From an uncultured Oxalobacteraceae bacterium (GTDB taxonomy: Bacteria > Pseudomonadota > Gammaproteobacteria > Burkholderiales > Burkholderiaceae): DNA of 64,000 nt. The stretch spans positions 1-64,000 of the forward strand of contig CAMLIL010000017.1 of assembly GCA_946480015.1 (NCBI GenBank). The letters are read 5' to 3'. The notes beneath the pieces are model-generated. The model saw only the letters and a list, made by a program, of their open reading frames with translations. It was not told the DNA's origin and did not search any database. The position numbers were made by a program, and so were the translations under genes. Below are positions 1 through 9,223 of the stretch, in pieces. Within the stretch, counting starts at the first letter, position 1. Every line of letters starts with the position of its first letter.

Positions 1-2
1 CC

Positions 3-158
3 GCGCAGATGAACTTCCTGCCGATGCAGCCGGGCGATGTGCCGGCCACGTATGCCGATATCGACAAGCTGGCGCAGTGGAGCGGTTTTAGTCCTTCCAC
101 CCGGCTGGAAGATGGCCTGGCGCGTTTCTTCGACTGGTTCAAGGACTGGCGGCGCTGA
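3..158 (+). CDS. NAD-dependent sugar-nucleotide epimerase, C-terminal end (partial)
   Basis: The open frame entering at the left edge codes for about 51 residues and stops at 156-158. The end reads like the C-terminus of CapI/UDP-glucuronate 4-epimerase-type short-chain dehydrogenases, with the segments MQPGDVPATYAD and a closing FDWFKDW helix. In that family this piece packs next to the sugar-nucleotide site; the Rossmann fold and catalytic Tyr/Lys lie outside the window. It converges on the exopolysaccharide operon, so it probably supplies a uronic acid precursor. The exact substrate cannot be read from this fragment. Confidence 0.7.
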   Translation, partial: AQMNFLPMQPGDVPATYADIDKLAQWSGFSPSTRLEDGLARFFDWFKDWRR

Positions 159-389
159 TTGGCGCAGCCTCGGCGCGTTTACCGGCAAAGCGCGCGCACA
201 GGGACGGCGCGCAGCACGTTGGTGATCTGCTGGCGCGGCAAGGCTTCCAGCTGGTCGAGATATTTCGATATTTCGCGAAGGAACGCTGTCGCATGGCCGG
301 GTCTCATGGGCCGGTTCGACCGCAACAGTCCAGTTTCGTTCAATAACCCCTACTTAGCGAGTACAGCGCCAAAGAAAGTCAGCATTGTT

Positions 390-2285
390 TCAGCCATTGA
401 CGCTTACCCGCAAAAAGGTTTCAAACATCAGCACCGACCACAGCGGCGCGCTGTAATCCTTGGTGCCGGCTTCGTGCTGCTCGACCATGTGGCGCAGGAA
501 GCGCTCGTTGAAAATGCCGGTTTCGAGCAGCTGCGGCGACAGCGCCGCGGCGCGCACCTTGTCGCGCAGCGGACCGCGCAGCCAGGCCGCCAGCGGAATC
601 GAAAAGCCCTTCTTGGCGCGGTACAGCACATCGTTCGACAGATACGGTTCAAGCGACTTCTTGAAGATGTACTTGCCTTCGCCGCCGTGCAGCTTGACGT
701 TCGGGTCCAGGCTGGAGGCCCATTCCACAAAAGTATGGTCCAGCAGCGGCACCCGCACCTCTAACGAATGGGCCATGCTGGCGCGGTCCACCTTGGTCAG
801 GATGTCGCCCGGCAGCCAGGTCTTGAAGTCGACGTACTGGATCAGCGAGAGCGGATCGTCGGTGGGCGAATTGGCGGCGTGCCCGCGGAATACTTCGATC
901 GCGCTGTAGCCCTGCAGTTCGCGCTTGAAGCCGTCCGAGAACAGCTGGGCGCGCACCCGGTCCGGCATGATCGACACGCCGTGGAAGTAGCCCTCGACGG
1001 TGTCGCGCGCCAGCGCTTCGAAGGTGGTCTTGGCGCGGAACATGCGCGGCGCCCAGTCGGCCTTGGGATACAGCCTGCCGAGCGTGCCGAAGACCGGGCG
1101 GCGCAGGCCGAGCGGCAGCTTGTCGCGCACGCGCTGCTCGGCCATCGCATAGCGGTAGCGGCGGTAGCCGGCGAAGCTTTCATCGCCGCCGTCGCCCGAC
1201 AGCGCCACCGTCACGCGCTGGCGCGCCAGCTGGCACACGCGGTAGGTCGGGATGGCCGAACTGTCGGCGAACGGTTCGTCGTACAGGTGCGCCAGGGTGT
1301 CGATCAGGCCGTAGTCGTCCTTGCTGACGGTCTGCGCGTGGTGGGTGCTCTGGTAGCGCTGCGCGACTTCGTTGGCGTACTTCGATTCGTCGAATTCGGG
1401 GTCGTCGAAGCCGATCGAGCAGGTGTTGACCGCCTCCTTGTCCTGCTGGGCCATCATGGCCACCACGGCGCTCGAATCGACGCCCCCGGACAGGAAGGCG
1501 CCCAGCGGCACGTCGGCCACCATCTGGCTTTGCACGGTCTCGCGCAGACGCTCGATCAGTTCGGCCTCGATCTCGCGCTCGGGCCGCGCCGGCGCCAGCT
1601 TGAACGGCACGTCCCAGTACTTCTCCGGCACCACGCGGCTGTCGCCCACTTTCAGCGTGATGCGAAAGCCCGGGCTGAGTTTATAGGCGTTGTTGAAGAT
1701 GGTTTTCGGCTCGGGCACGTAGCCGTAGGCGAAGTAGTCCTCGACCGCGCGCACATTGAGTTTGCGCGACAGCTCGGGGAAGGTCATGATGGACTTGAGC
1801 TCGGAGCCGAACACGAACAGGCCGTTGGGCAGCAGCGAATAAAACATCGGCTTGACGCCGACATGGTCGCGCGCCAGGAACATGGTCTGCCGCTTGCGGT
1901 CCCAAATGGCGAAGGCGAACATGCCGCGCAGCCGGTGCACGCAGTCGGCGCCCCAGGCCTGGTAGGCGTGCAGCACCACTTCGGAATCGGACTTGGTGCG
2001 GAATTCGTAGCCCAGGTTGAGCAGTTCGGTGCGCAGTTCGCGGTAGTTGTACACCTCGCCGTTGTAGACCATGACGACATCGCGCGCGCCGTTGAAGATC
2101 GGCTGCTGGCCGCTGGCCAGGTCGATCACCGACAGCCGCCGGTGGCCCATGCCCAGCCCGGTTTCGGTGTACAGCTCGCCCTCGTCGGGGCCGCGGTGGA
2201 ACTGGCTTTCGTTCATGCGGCCCAGTGCCTGGCGGTCGATTTCCCGGTTGCCGTGGGTATCAAAGATGCCGACTATTCCGCACAT
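390..2285 (-). CDS. Exosortase A system-associated amidotransferase (asparagine synthase family)
   Basis: A 631-residue class II glutamine amidotransferase. The start is fixed by MCGIVG: Cys2 is the N-terminal nucleophile that frees ammonia from glutamine. Residues 1 to about 200 form the glutaminase domain. The rest is the AMP-forming asparagine-synthase domain, with the SGGVDSSA PP-loop and SGDGGDE motif. The protein matches the family recognised as exosortase A system-associated amidotransferase 1, thought to amidate a sugar or amino-acid substituent of the exopolysaccharide rather than make free asparagine. It is the last gene of the minus-strand operon, just after a glycosyltransferase. 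The substrate is unknown. Confidence 0.9.
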   Translation of the reverse strand: MCGIVGIFDTHGNREIDRQALGRMNESQFHRGPDEGELYTETGLGMGHRRLSVIDLASGQQPIFNGARDVVMVYNGEVYNYRELRTELLNLGYEFRTKSDSEVVLHAYQAWGADCVHRLRGMFAFAIWDRKRQTMFLARDHVGVKPMFYSLLPNGLFVFGSELKSIMTFPELSRKLNVRAVEDYFAYGYVPEPKTIFNNAYKLSPGFRITLKVGDSRVVPEKYWDVPFKLAPARPEREIEAELIERLRETVQSQMVADVPLGAFLSGGVDSSAVVAMMAQQDKEAVNTCSIGFDDPEFDESKYANEVAQRYQSTHHAQTVSKDDYGLIDTLAHLYDEPFADSSAIPTYRVCQLARQRVTVALSGDGGDESFAGYRRYRYAMAEQRVRDKLPLGLRRPVFGTLGRLYPKADWAPRMFRAKTTFEALARDTVEGYFHGVSIMPDRVRAQLFSDGFKRELQGYSAIEVFRGHAANSPTDDPLSLIQYVDFKTWLPGDILTKVDRASMAHSLEVRVPLLDHTFVEWASSLDPNVKLHGGEGKYIFKKSLEPYLSNDVLYRAKKGFSIPLAAWLRGPLRDKVRAAALSPQLLETGIFNERFLRHMVEQHEAGTKDYSAPLWSVLMFETFLRVSVNG

Positions 2286-2292
2286 GTTCTGT

Positions 2293-3462
2293 TCATTCCT
2301 GGGTTACGGGGGAGGGAGTCAAGGGTTTCTGGCGCAGCTTGCGGCTGCACAGCGTGTCGTACAGGCTCGTATAGGCCGACAGCATGGCGGCCATGCTGTA
2401 TTTGTGTTCGATGCGCGCGCGCGCGGCCTCGGCGTGGCGCGCCGCCAGCGCCGGGTCCTGTACGTAGCGTGCCAGGGCGCCGGCCAGCGCTTCGGTGTCG
2501 ACCGGCACCAGGGTGCCCTGTTCGCCGTCGCCGACCACTTCCGGAATGCCGCCCACGTTCGAGGCCACCACCGGCAGGCCGCAAGCCATCGCTTCGAGCA
2601 GCGACACCGGCGTGCCTTCGGCCAGCGAGGGCAGGGTGAAGATGTCGAAGCTGTGCAGCAGGTCGGCCACGTCGGCGCGTGCGCCGGGCAGCCAGATGAC
2701 GTCGTTCAGGCCGGCCTCGGCCACCTGGGCCTTGAGGGCCGGCAGCAGCGGGCCGTCGCCCAGGATCGACAGGCGCAGGCGCTCACGCTGTTCGGGCAGG
2801 CGTGCGCGCAGCAGTTCGAAGGCTTGCACCAGGCCGCGGTGGTTCTTGATGTCCTGGATGCGCGCCACGGTGCCGATCACGATGTGCTCTTTACGCCAGG
2901 GCGAGGCGGTGCGTGCGCCGGACCACGCGGCGAAGCGCTCGGTGTCGACGCCGTTCTTGATCAGGAGCGACTTGGCGGCAGGGATGCCGACCACCTCGCC
3001 CAGCCAGCGGTGCAGGTCGTCCGACACCGGCACGTAGCGGTCGATGAAGGGGGCCAGGCGGCGGCGCAGGAAGTTGTGCTTGGGGTTCAGGCCATGCGGG
3101 TCGCTGGCGTCGCGGCCATGCTCGGCGTGCACGCGCACCGGCACCCCGGCGCAGGCGGCCGTGAAGCAGTACTCCATCGCCGCCAGGTTGTAGGTGTGCA
3201 GGATGGCCGGACGCAGGCGCCGCATCAGCTTCCAGAAGTCGGCGTGGATGCGCAGGCTGTTCCCGGGCGGCTTGTTCAGCGCGTACAGCTCCACACCCGG
3301 CTGGGTGATCTTGCTGGCGAAGTCGCTGTAGGTGGTCAGGCAGACCAGCGCATGCCGGTACTTCTCGGCCGGCATGCGGTTGATGCACTCGACCAGCAGC
3401 GTTTCCAGGCCGCCGACGTCGAGCGCATAGGTCAGGTGCACGACCAGGGGACGGGTGTCCAT
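2293..3462 (-). CDS. GT4-type glycosyltransferase, PEP-CTERM/EpsH1-associated (stp2 type)
   Basis: A 389-residue GT-B glycosyltransferase that adds a sugar to the exopolysaccharide repeat unit on the cytoplasmic face of the membrane. The N-terminal acceptor domain begins MDTRPLVVHLTYALDVGGLE. The donor domain has the GT4 signature SLAEGTPVSLLEAMACGLPV, with the conserved Glu residues. The start at 3462 is preferred because GGGAGG lies 10 bases upstream; the longer frame from 3480 begins upstream of that site. The gene overlaps the end of the exosortase gene by a few codons only in the longer form. It belongs to the EPS glycosyltransferases that travel with XrtA; the sugar donor is unknown. 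Confidence 0.88.
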   Translation of the reverse strand: MDTRPLVVHLTYALDVGGLETLLVECINRMPAEKYRHALVCLTTYSDFASKITQPGVELYALNKPPGNSLRIHADFWKLMRRLRPAILHTYNLAAMEYCFTAACAGVPVRVHAEHGRDASDPHGLNPKHNFLRRRLAPFIDRYVPVSDDLHRWLGEVVGIPAAKSLLIKNGVDTERFAAWSGARTASPWRKEHIVIGTVARIQDIKNHRGLVQAFELLRARLPEQRERLRLSILGDGPLLPALKAQVAEAGLNDVIWLPGARADVADLLHSFDIFTLPSLAEGTPVSLLEAMACGLPVVASNVGGIPEVVGDGEQGTLVPVDTEALAGALARYVQDPALAARHAEAARARIEHKYSMAAMLSAYTSLYDTLCSRKLRQKPLTPSPVTQE

Positions 3463-3469
3463 GCCGGTT

Positions 3470-5005
3470 CTACCTCCCATGCGCGCGCTGCAGCGCCGCT
3501 TCGACCGCGCCGCCCTGGCTGGCCAGGAAGGCGCGCAAGGCGGCGCGCGCTTCGTCGGGGTGGTCGCCGTAGGGCGCCGACAGCATGACGGCGGCGCCGT
3601 CGTCGCCGCGGAACAGCAGCTTGGCGCGGGCCTGGATCAATTTGCCGCCCATATTGCTGACCGTATGGGTGCCGTCGATCCAGTACCAGTACCACACCAG
3701 GAAGGGGCCGGTCGGACCCTGCATGCGCGCTTCGCGCACCAGCAAGGGCTTGCCGCCCAGCTGCTCGGCCAGGGTGGTGGAGCCGGTTTCGTGGTAAGCG
3801 GCGTCGCCTTCCTCGGCCATGGTGTTGACGGAGCTGATCAGGGCTTTGGTGGTGGCCTGGTTGCGGTAGAACAGCATGGTCAGCCCGACCTTGTTCGACG
3901 AGGCCGGGTCCTGGTAGACGCCGTTGAAGGCGGCGTCGCTCTTCATGTAGTACGGGGTCCAGCTGTTGAAGGCCGGGGCCTGCCGCCAGCTCAACGCGCC
4001 TGGCGCGAGCTGCACCGGAGCGCTGTTGTAGTTGGCCTTGTCGTTATACAGCGCAAAGGCCGGCCACAGCGCGCTCAATGCGAGGCAGGCGGCGACGATG
4101 GCGCCCAGCGGGGCCGGCGCGCCGCCCGTCGGTGCGCTCACCGGCGCTGCCGGCAGGTGGTCTTCGCGCCAGTAGCTGCCGACCCAGAACATCAGGAACA
4201 TCACGATGCCGAAGAATACCCAGCCGTAGACCAGGTGGTCGACGCCGGTGGCCAGTGCCATATTGCTGGTGTGGCCGATCATGACGATCATGTAGGCGCG
4301 CAGGCCGTTGGCGATGATCGGCACCACCACCGCCAGGGCGATGAACACCAGCCGGCGGCTCAGCGAGCGGTAGCTCAGGTAGGCGTACAGGCAGCCGATG
4401 GTGACCGAGGAAATCAGGTAGCGCACGCCGCTGCAGGCGGTGACGACCGACCAGCTGCCGGTGGGGATTTCGAAGCGGGTGCCGTTGCGCAGCACCGGGA
4501 TGCCGGTCAGCTGCAGCGCACCCACGGTGAAATTGGCGGTAAATTCGATCAGCGGGGCGATGAAGATGTCGCCGAACGGTACCGCAAAGAGCAGGAACAG
4601 CAGCGGGAAGGTGAGCGAGAAGGCCAGCCGCTTGCCCAGCACCGCCAGGGCGATCAGCGGGAACATGGCCGCGAAAGCGTACTGGGTGACGAACTGCACC
4701 CCGCCGATGCGGCCGGCCAGCCAGGCCAGGCCGACCAGCGCCAGCGGCACCAGCGCGGGCCAGTACGGCCGCGGCGGATACAGGGCGAAGTTCTCGCGCC
4801 GGCGCCACACCAGCCAGGCCGAGATCGGCGCGATCACGTAGCCGTGCGCGAAGGTTTCGCTGCTGTTCCAGATCGAGACGATCGAGGCGGCGGTGGCGAA
4901 GTACAGGGCCAGCGGTGCCAGCATGGCCAGCGCGATCAGGGCCCAGGTGGCCGGCGGCAGCAGCCGGGCCGGGCGAAGTTGGCCGGCGGTGTCGGACATC
5001 AGCAT
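3470..5005 (-). CDS. xrtA: Exosortase A fused to EpsI (XrtA-EpsI)
   Basis: A 511-residue two-part protein. Residues 1 to about 280 are a polytopic exosortase, the transpeptidase-like enzyme thought to cleave PEP-CTERM sorting signals. It has the catalytic Cys191 in TACSGVRYL, Arg236 in NGLRAYM and His257 in GVDHLVYGW. Residues from about 300 to the end are a periplasmic EpsI (DUF3485) domain preceded by a further hydrophobic segment. EpsI is a separate gene in some species, so this is a fusion form. GAGGAG lies 8 bases before the ATG at 5005, and the start overlaps the stop of the upstream glycosyltransferase gene. Its likely substrates here are the two PEP-CTERM proteins at 20-22.8 kb. Confidence 0.95.
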   Translation of the reverse strand: MLMSDTAGQLRPARLLPPATWALIALAMLAPLALYFATAASIVSIWNSSETFAHGYVIAPISAWLVWRRRENFALYPPRPYWPALVPLALVGLAWLAGRIGGVQFVTQYAFAAMFPLIALAVLGKRLAFSLTFPLLFLLFAVPFGDIFIAPLIEFTANFTVGALQLTGIPVLRNGTRFEIPTGSWSVVTACSGVRYLISSVTIGCLYAYLSYRSLSRRLVFIALAVVVPIIANGLRAYMIVMIGHTSNMALATGVDHLVYGWVFFGIVMFLMFWVGSYWREDHLPAAPVSAPTGGAPAPLGAIVAACLALSALWPAFALYNDKANYNSAPVQLAPGALSWRQAPAFNSWTPYYMKSDAAFNGVYQDPASSNKVGLTMLFYRNQATTKALISSVNTMAEEGDAAYHETGSTTLAEQLGGKPLLVREARMQGPTGPFLVWYWYWIDGTHTVSNMGGKLIQARAKLLFRGDDGAAVMLSAPYGDHPDEARAALRAFLASQGGAVEAALQRAHGR

Positions 5006-6189
5006 TCCAGTTTCTCCTCGATGCGCGCCAGCTTGCTCGACCAGCTGTAGTGGCGCTGTACATTGGCGCGCGCGGCGGCGCCCACACTGGCGTCGGGTTG
5101 GCGCAGCAGCGCAGTGACGCTGTCGGCGAAGGCGGCGGCATCGTCGGCCAGCAGCACTTCACGGCCGACTTCGGCGTCGATGCCTTCCAGCGCCTGGGGC
5201 GACACCACCACCGGACGGGCCATGGCCATCGCTTCGAGGACCTTGTTCTGGATGCCGCGCGCGATGCGCAGCGGCGCCACCGCCACCTCGCCGTGGGCGA
5301 TGTAGGGGCGCACGTCGGGCACGGTGCCGGTGACGACCACGCCGGCCTGCTGGGCCAGCGCCTGCACGGCCGGCGCCGGGCGCGAGCCGACGATGTAAAA
5401 GCGCGCCTGCGGGTACTGCGCCAGAATGCGCGGGAAGACTTCGGTGGCGAACCACTGCACCGCGTCGACGTTGGGCCAGTAATCCATCGCGCCGGTGAAC
5501 ACCAGCGCGCGTTCGCCGGCCGCGTACGGGCTGGCGTAGGCGCGCCCGGGCGAAAAGTAGTCGGTGTCGACGCCGTTGCTGAACCAGCCGATGCGCGCGT
5601 CGCTTTCCGGCGCCAGCTTGCGGAACAGGTTGGCCTCGGGGCTGGATACGAACAGCGAGGCGTCGCATTCGCGCGCGACCTTGCGTTCGTAGGCCAGCAG
5701 CTGTTTTGCCTCGTGCCGGTACAGCCAGCTCATGGGCCAGGACTTCTTCTCGGCGTACTGGCGCCACTTGTCGGAGTCGACGTCAACGAAATCGACCACG
5801 CGCCGCGCCTGCGGATAGCTTTCCGCGTACTGCGCCATGGCCGAAGAAAAGATCATGATGCGGTCGATGCCGTGCTCGCGCACGGTGCGGTCGACCCAGC
5901 TTTTCATGTCCCTGTCATGGTAGTAGTCGAGCGAGAGCGAGCGATTGCCCAGCAGCGCGCCCAGGCTGCGCACGCGCGCGCGCAAGGGGTTCAGGCGCGC
6001 GAAGCGGGTCGAGGCGCACAGCTTTTCAACGGCCGGCACGTGCTGCCAGTCGTCTTCATCGTCCACAAAAGTGCCGAGGTGGACCTGATAGTGCCCGGCA
6101 AGATGGCGCAGCAGGTGGTAGGAGCGGATCTTGTCGCCCTTGTTGGGCGGGAAGGGGATACGGTGAACCAGCAGGAGCAGATGACGCAC
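4999..6189 (-). CDS. Glycosyltransferase, PEP-CTERM/EpsH1-associated (stp1 type)
   Basis: A GT-B glycosyltransferase of about 396 residues. It begins MRHLLLLVHRIPFPPNKGDK from a GTG codon at 6189, six bases after the stop of the FemAB-like gene. A longer frame to 6261 exists but lies inside the upstream gene and lacks family similarity. The C-terminal domain has the EAMAMARPVV donor-binding segment typical of GT4 enzymes. It belongs with exosortase A EPS loci and should act at the cytoplasmic membrane in repeat-unit assembly. Translation is probably coupled to the upstream gene, since no strong ribosome binding site is seen. The donor sugar cannot be predicted. Confidence 0.87.
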   Translation of the reverse strand: MRHLLLLVHRIPFPPNKGDKIRSYHLLRHLAGHYQVHLGTFVDDEDDWQHVPAVEKLCASTRFARLNPLRARVRSLGALLGNRSLSLDYYHDRDMKSWVDRTVREHGIDRIMIFSSAMAQYAESYPQARRVVDFVDVDSDKWRQYAEKKSWPMSWLYRHEAKQLLAYERKVARECDASLFVSSPEANLFRKLAPESDARIGWFSNGVDTDYFSPGRAYASPYAAGERALVFTGAMDYWPNVDAVQWFATEVFPRILAQYPQARFYIVGSRPAPAVQALAQQAGVVVTGTVPDVRPYIAHGEVAVAPLRIARGIQNKVLEAMAMARPVVVSPQALEGIDAEVGREVLLADDAAAFADSVTALLRQPDASVGAAARANVQRHYSWSSKLARIEEKLEC

Positions 6190-6194
6190 GGCGT

Positions 6195-7283
6195 TCAACC
6201 CAGGCTCTTGACGATGTGGGGGCCGAGCACGTTGGCCAGGCCGATCGGCAGCTTTTTCCACATCTTGATGAACAGCTGGTACTTGGGGTTGAGCGGATTA
6301 TTGTCCGGCAGTTCGGTCGACGTAATCAGCTTGTATTCGTAGGCCAGCGGGGTGGGCGGGAAGCCCCAGTTCTTCTTGAAGTCGAAGGCGCCGGTACCGA
6401 GCTTGCTGCGGCCGAAGTCGAAAATGCGCACGCCGCGCGCGGCGGCCGCCTGCATCAGGTTCCAGTACATATAGTCGTTGCCGGCCACTTCGCGCGCGGC
6501 CGGCATGCCGCCGCCGTAGTAGGGCAGCACTTCGTCGCGCCAGTAAAAGCTCAGCACGCCGGCGATCAGCTGGCCGTCCTTGACGATGATGCGGATCTCG
6601 GTCTCCTCGGGGAAGACTTCCTTGATGACCTTGAAATACGATTTCGGGAACACCGGGGTGCCGAGGCGGTGCACGCTGGTCGAGTAGCAGGTGAAGAAGC
6701 GCTCGACGTCGTCGTCGATTTCGCTGGTCAAACCGAGCTTGATGCCTTTCCTGACCATGGCGCGCTGCTTGCGCGGGATGGCGTTCATGTTCTCGTCGTC
6801 GTCGGCGCTGATCTCCTTGCGGAAGGTGACGTACAGCTCCTTCTGGTACCAGGACGGGTCGCCGGGGTGGGCCGGCAGCAGGTTGCGGTATTCGAGATGG
6901 CCGACCTGCAGTTCGCGCGCGACTTTCTCGGCGGCGGCGTCCAGCAGCGGACGGGCGGCATCCATGGTGGCGGCCACGCCGCCCAGCACGCAGAACGGCA
7001 GCGCCGCCAGCGAGTGGCCGAACAGGCGGCTCTTGATCTCGGCCAGCGGCAGCACGCCGACGATCTGGCCTTCGGCCTCGGCGTAGAAGAACCAGGTCTT
7101 GTGGCCGTACACGCGCTCGATGATGGCCTGCCATCCGGCGCGGTGGAAGAAGGTCGCGTCGGGGCAGGCCGCCACGAAGGCGTCCCAGCGCGCGTAGTCG
7201 TGCTTCTGGAGCAGGCGCACCACGGGCGCGGAGACGGCGCCCGCTGCGGGGCGCTCTTGTACTGCGTCGATCGTCGAACTCAT
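6195..7283 (-). CDS. FemAB-related protein, PEP-CTERM system-associated
   Basis: A 362-residue protein of the GNAT-fold FemAB/peptidoglycan-bridge superfamily, in the subfamily that travels with PEP-CTERM/exosortase A loci. Recognisable stretches include the N-terminal DYARWDAFVAACPDATFFHR, typical of FemAB-like N-acyltransferases, and a C-terminal FDFGRSKLGTGAFDFKKNWG that matches the conserved FGRS block. FemX-type enzymes move aminoacyl groups from tRNA. In EPS loci the acceptor is unknown, and a role in decorating the polysaccharide is an inference. The gene lies between the deacetylase and a glycosyltransferase in one operon. Confidence 0.88.
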   Translation of the reverse strand: MSSTIDAVQERPAAGAVSAPVVRLLQKHDYARWDAFVAACPDATFFHRAGWQAIIERVYGHKTWFFYAEAEGQIVGVLPLAEIKSRLFGHSLAALPFCVLGGVAATMDAARPLLDAAAEKVARELQVGHLEYRNLLPAHPGDPSWYQKELYVTFRKEISADDDENMNAIPRKQRAMVRKGIKLGLTSEIDDDVERFFTCYSTSVHRLGTPVFPKSYFKVIKEVFPEETEIRIIVKDGQLIAGVLSFYWRDEVLPYYGGGMPAAREVAGNDYMYWNLMQAAAARGVRIFDFGRSKLGTGAFDFKKNWGFPPTPLAYEYKLITSTELPDNNPLNPKYQLFIKMWKKLPIGLANVLGPHIVKSLG

Positions 7284-7307
7284 TGTTTGGGAGTCTTTGG
7301 GTAATTG

Positions 7308-8186
7308 TCAACGGGGCAGGAACAGATTGTCCATGCGGTCCCAGGCGAAGTCGCGGGTCAGCTGGCGGATGCGGCCTTCCATTTTCTCCAGGTTGACGTA
7401 GTGGCGGAAGCGCGCCTTGGCGCTGGTGCCTGCGGGGCGCGGCTGGCCCGGGTCGATTTCCCACGGGTGAAAATAGAAAATGGCCGACTGCTGGTCGATG
7501 CGGTTCACGCGCCGCATCATCCAGCGCGAGAGCGCGTACGGCAGCAGGCGGAAGTAGCCGCCGCCGCCGGCCGGCAGCTTGCGCGCCATCAGCTGCACGG
7601 TGGTGATCGGCACTTCCAGCAGGCCGTCCGGGCCGTGCGGGTAAAACGCGAAGCGCGGCGCGTCGGGCATGCCGTAGTGGTCGTGCGCGATCGGGTAGAT
7701 CGAGGAGCTGTAGCGGTAGCCGGCTTCGCGCAGGGTGTCGAGCGCCCACAGGTTGGCGTGGCCGATCGAGAAGCTGGGCGCGCGGTAGCCCTTCACCGGC
7801 ACCCCGCCGATGTCTTCGAGGATCTTCTTGGCGCTGCCGACGTCCTCGGCGAACTCGCTGCGGCTCTGGTCGGAGGCGCGCAGGTGGCCGTAGCCGTGGC
7901 TGGCCAGCTCGTGGCCGCCGGCGACGATGCTGCGCACCATGGCCGGATAGCGCTCGGCGATCCAGCCCAGGGTGAAGAAGGTGGCCTGCACATTGCCTTC
8001 GGCCAGAATGGCCAGGATGCGTTCGATATTGGCCTCCACCCGGCACTCGCGCGCGGGCCAGCTGGCGCGGTCGATATGCGGCGCGAAGGCGGAGACCTGG
8101 AAGTAGTCTTCCACGTCGATCGTCATGGCGTTGCGGATCGGCGCGCCGGGCACCCGCGGACGGGCTGGGGGAGCTTGCATCATCAT
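7308..8186 (-). CDS. Polysaccharide deacetylase, PEP-CTERM locus subfamily
   Basis: A 292-residue NodB-homology (carbohydrate esterase 4) enzyme, predicted to remove N-acetyl groups from the growing or exported polysaccharide. The catalytic base and metal site are visible: TIDVEDYF with the Asp-Glu-Asp run near residue 25, GHELASHGYGH for the two metal-binding His residues, and YRAPSFSIG for the third motif. There is no signal peptide, which is common in this subfamily. Several ATG codons occur in the first three positions, so the start is uncertain by two residues. It lies between the ATPase and FemAB genes with short gaps. Confidence 0.92.
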   Translation of the reverse strand: MMMQAPPARPRVPGAPIRNAMTIDVEDYFQVSAFAPHIDRASWPARECRVEANIERILAILAEGNVQATFFTLGWIAERYPAMVRSIVAGGHELASHGYGHLRASDQSRSEFAEDVGSAKKILEDIGGVPVKGYRAPSFSIGHANLWALDTLREAGYRYSSSIYPIAHDHYGMPDAPRFAFYPHGPDGLLEVPITTVQLMARKLPAGGGGYFRLLPYALSRWMMRRVNRIDQQSAIFYFHPWEIDPGQPRPAGTSAKARFRHYVNLEKMEGRIRQLTRDFAWDRMDNLFLPR

Positions 8187-8193
8187 GGCTGGG

Positions 8194-9213
8194 TCAGTCG
8201 TTATGTTGATTGAGCGGCGCGCCCGTGGCGGCCGGGCTGGCGACGATTTTCTTCAGGATGTTCAAAACCGATACCACCGATTTTTCCAGGCGCATCATGC
8301 GCTCGTCCAGGTAGACCGGGTGGGCCGGCGAGGCGGCCGCTTCCGCTTCGGCCAGTTCGACCATGGGCGCGGGCGGCGCGGCTTCCTGGCCCGGCGGCAG
8401 TTCGAATTCTTCGGCGATGTCGCGGATGACGGTCTGCACTTCGGCTTCGGTGAACGTGTGCATCTCTTCCAGGAAGCCCATCAGCAGCAGGCGGTCGCAC
8501 AGGGTGTTGACCTTGCGCGGAATGCCGCCGGTGTGGGCGAAGATGGCGCCATGGGCGCCGGCGGAAAACGACGGGTCGCCGTTCCAGCCGACCGTGTGCA
8601 GGCGGTGCTCGATGTAGGCGCGGGTTTCCTCGGCGTCCATCGGGCCCAGGTGGTAGCTGGCGATGACGCGCTGGCGCAGCTGCGACATGGTCGGGCTGTG
8701 CAGGGTCTGGCGAAATTCCGGCTGGCCCACCAGGAAGGTCTGCAGCAGGCATTTGTCGTCGGTCTGGAAGTTCGACAGCATGCGCAGTTCTTCCACCGTG
8801 CGCGCGGTCAGGTTCTGGGCTTCGTCGACCACCAGCAGGGCGCGCTTGCCCTCGGCATCGGCGGCGCGCAGGAACTGTTCCAGGCGGGTCAGCAGATCGG
8901 TCTTGCTGACGTTTTCATAGGGCAGGCCGAAGGCCGACACCACCATGCGCAGGGTGTCGTCCGAGTCGAGGTGGGTGTTGACGATGTGGGCGGCGACGAT
9001 CTGTTCGGCCGGCAGGTGGTTGAACAGGTTGCGCACCAGGGTGGTCTTGCCGGCGCCGACTTCGCCGGTGATGACGATGAAGCCCTCGCCCTGGCTCAGG
9101 CCATACTCGAGGTAGGCCATGGCGCGCTTGTGGCCCTTGCTGCCGTAAAAGAAATGCGGGTCGGGGCGCAAGCGGAAGGGCTTGGCGCTGAGCCCGTAAT
9201 ACTGTTCATACAT
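8194..9213 (-). CDS. XrtA/PEP-CTERM-associated secretion ATPase (ExeA-like)
   Basis: A 339-residue AAA ATPase of the ExeA/GspA type. It begins MYEQYYGLSAKPFRLRPDP and has Walker A GEVGAGKTT near residue 50 and Walker B LLVVDEAQNL. The C-terminal part, after about residue 265, is Ala/Glu-rich and less conserved. The family is found in exosortase A EPS loci and is assumed to support assembly or secretion of the polysaccharide machinery. GGAG lies 6 bases before the ATG. It stands directly after the outer-membrane protein gene, fitting a joint role at the envelope. Its true partner is not known. Confidence 0.9.
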   Translation of the reverse strand: MYEQYYGLSAKPFRLRPDPHFFYGSKGHKRAMAYLEYGLSQGEGFIVITGEVGAGKTTLVRNLFNHLPAEQIVAAHIVNTHLDSDDTLRMVVSAFGLPYENVSKTDLLTRLEQFLRAADAEGKRALLVVDEAQNLTARTVEELRMLSNFQTDDKCLLQTFLVGQPEFRQTLHSPTMSQLRQRVIASYHLGPMDAEETRAYIEHRLHTVGWNGDPSFSAGAHGAIFAHTGGIPRKVNTLCDRLLLMGFLEEMHTFTEAEVQTVIRDIAEEFELPPGQEAAPPAPMVELAEAEAAASPAHPVYLDERMMRLEKSVVSVLNILKKIVASPAATGAPLNQHND

Positions 9214-9223
9214 GGTAACTCCG

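Noticed and set aside
159..389. Possible gene in the gap between the epimerase end and the amidotransferase
   Set aside because: The open frame there continues antisense into the amidotransferase gene and has no recognisable features; the gap seems non-coding.
768..2639. A 623-codon plus-strand frame opposite the amidotransferase gene
   Set aside because: Antisense shadow in high-GC DNA. The translation is Ala/Arg/Gly/His-rich without motifs, while the minus strand encodes a clear amidotransferase and glycosyltransferase.
3455..5050. A 531-codon plus-strand frame opposite the exosortase gene
   Set aside because: Low-complexity Gly/Gln/His/Arg translation, antisense to a well-conserved exosortase-EpsI protein.
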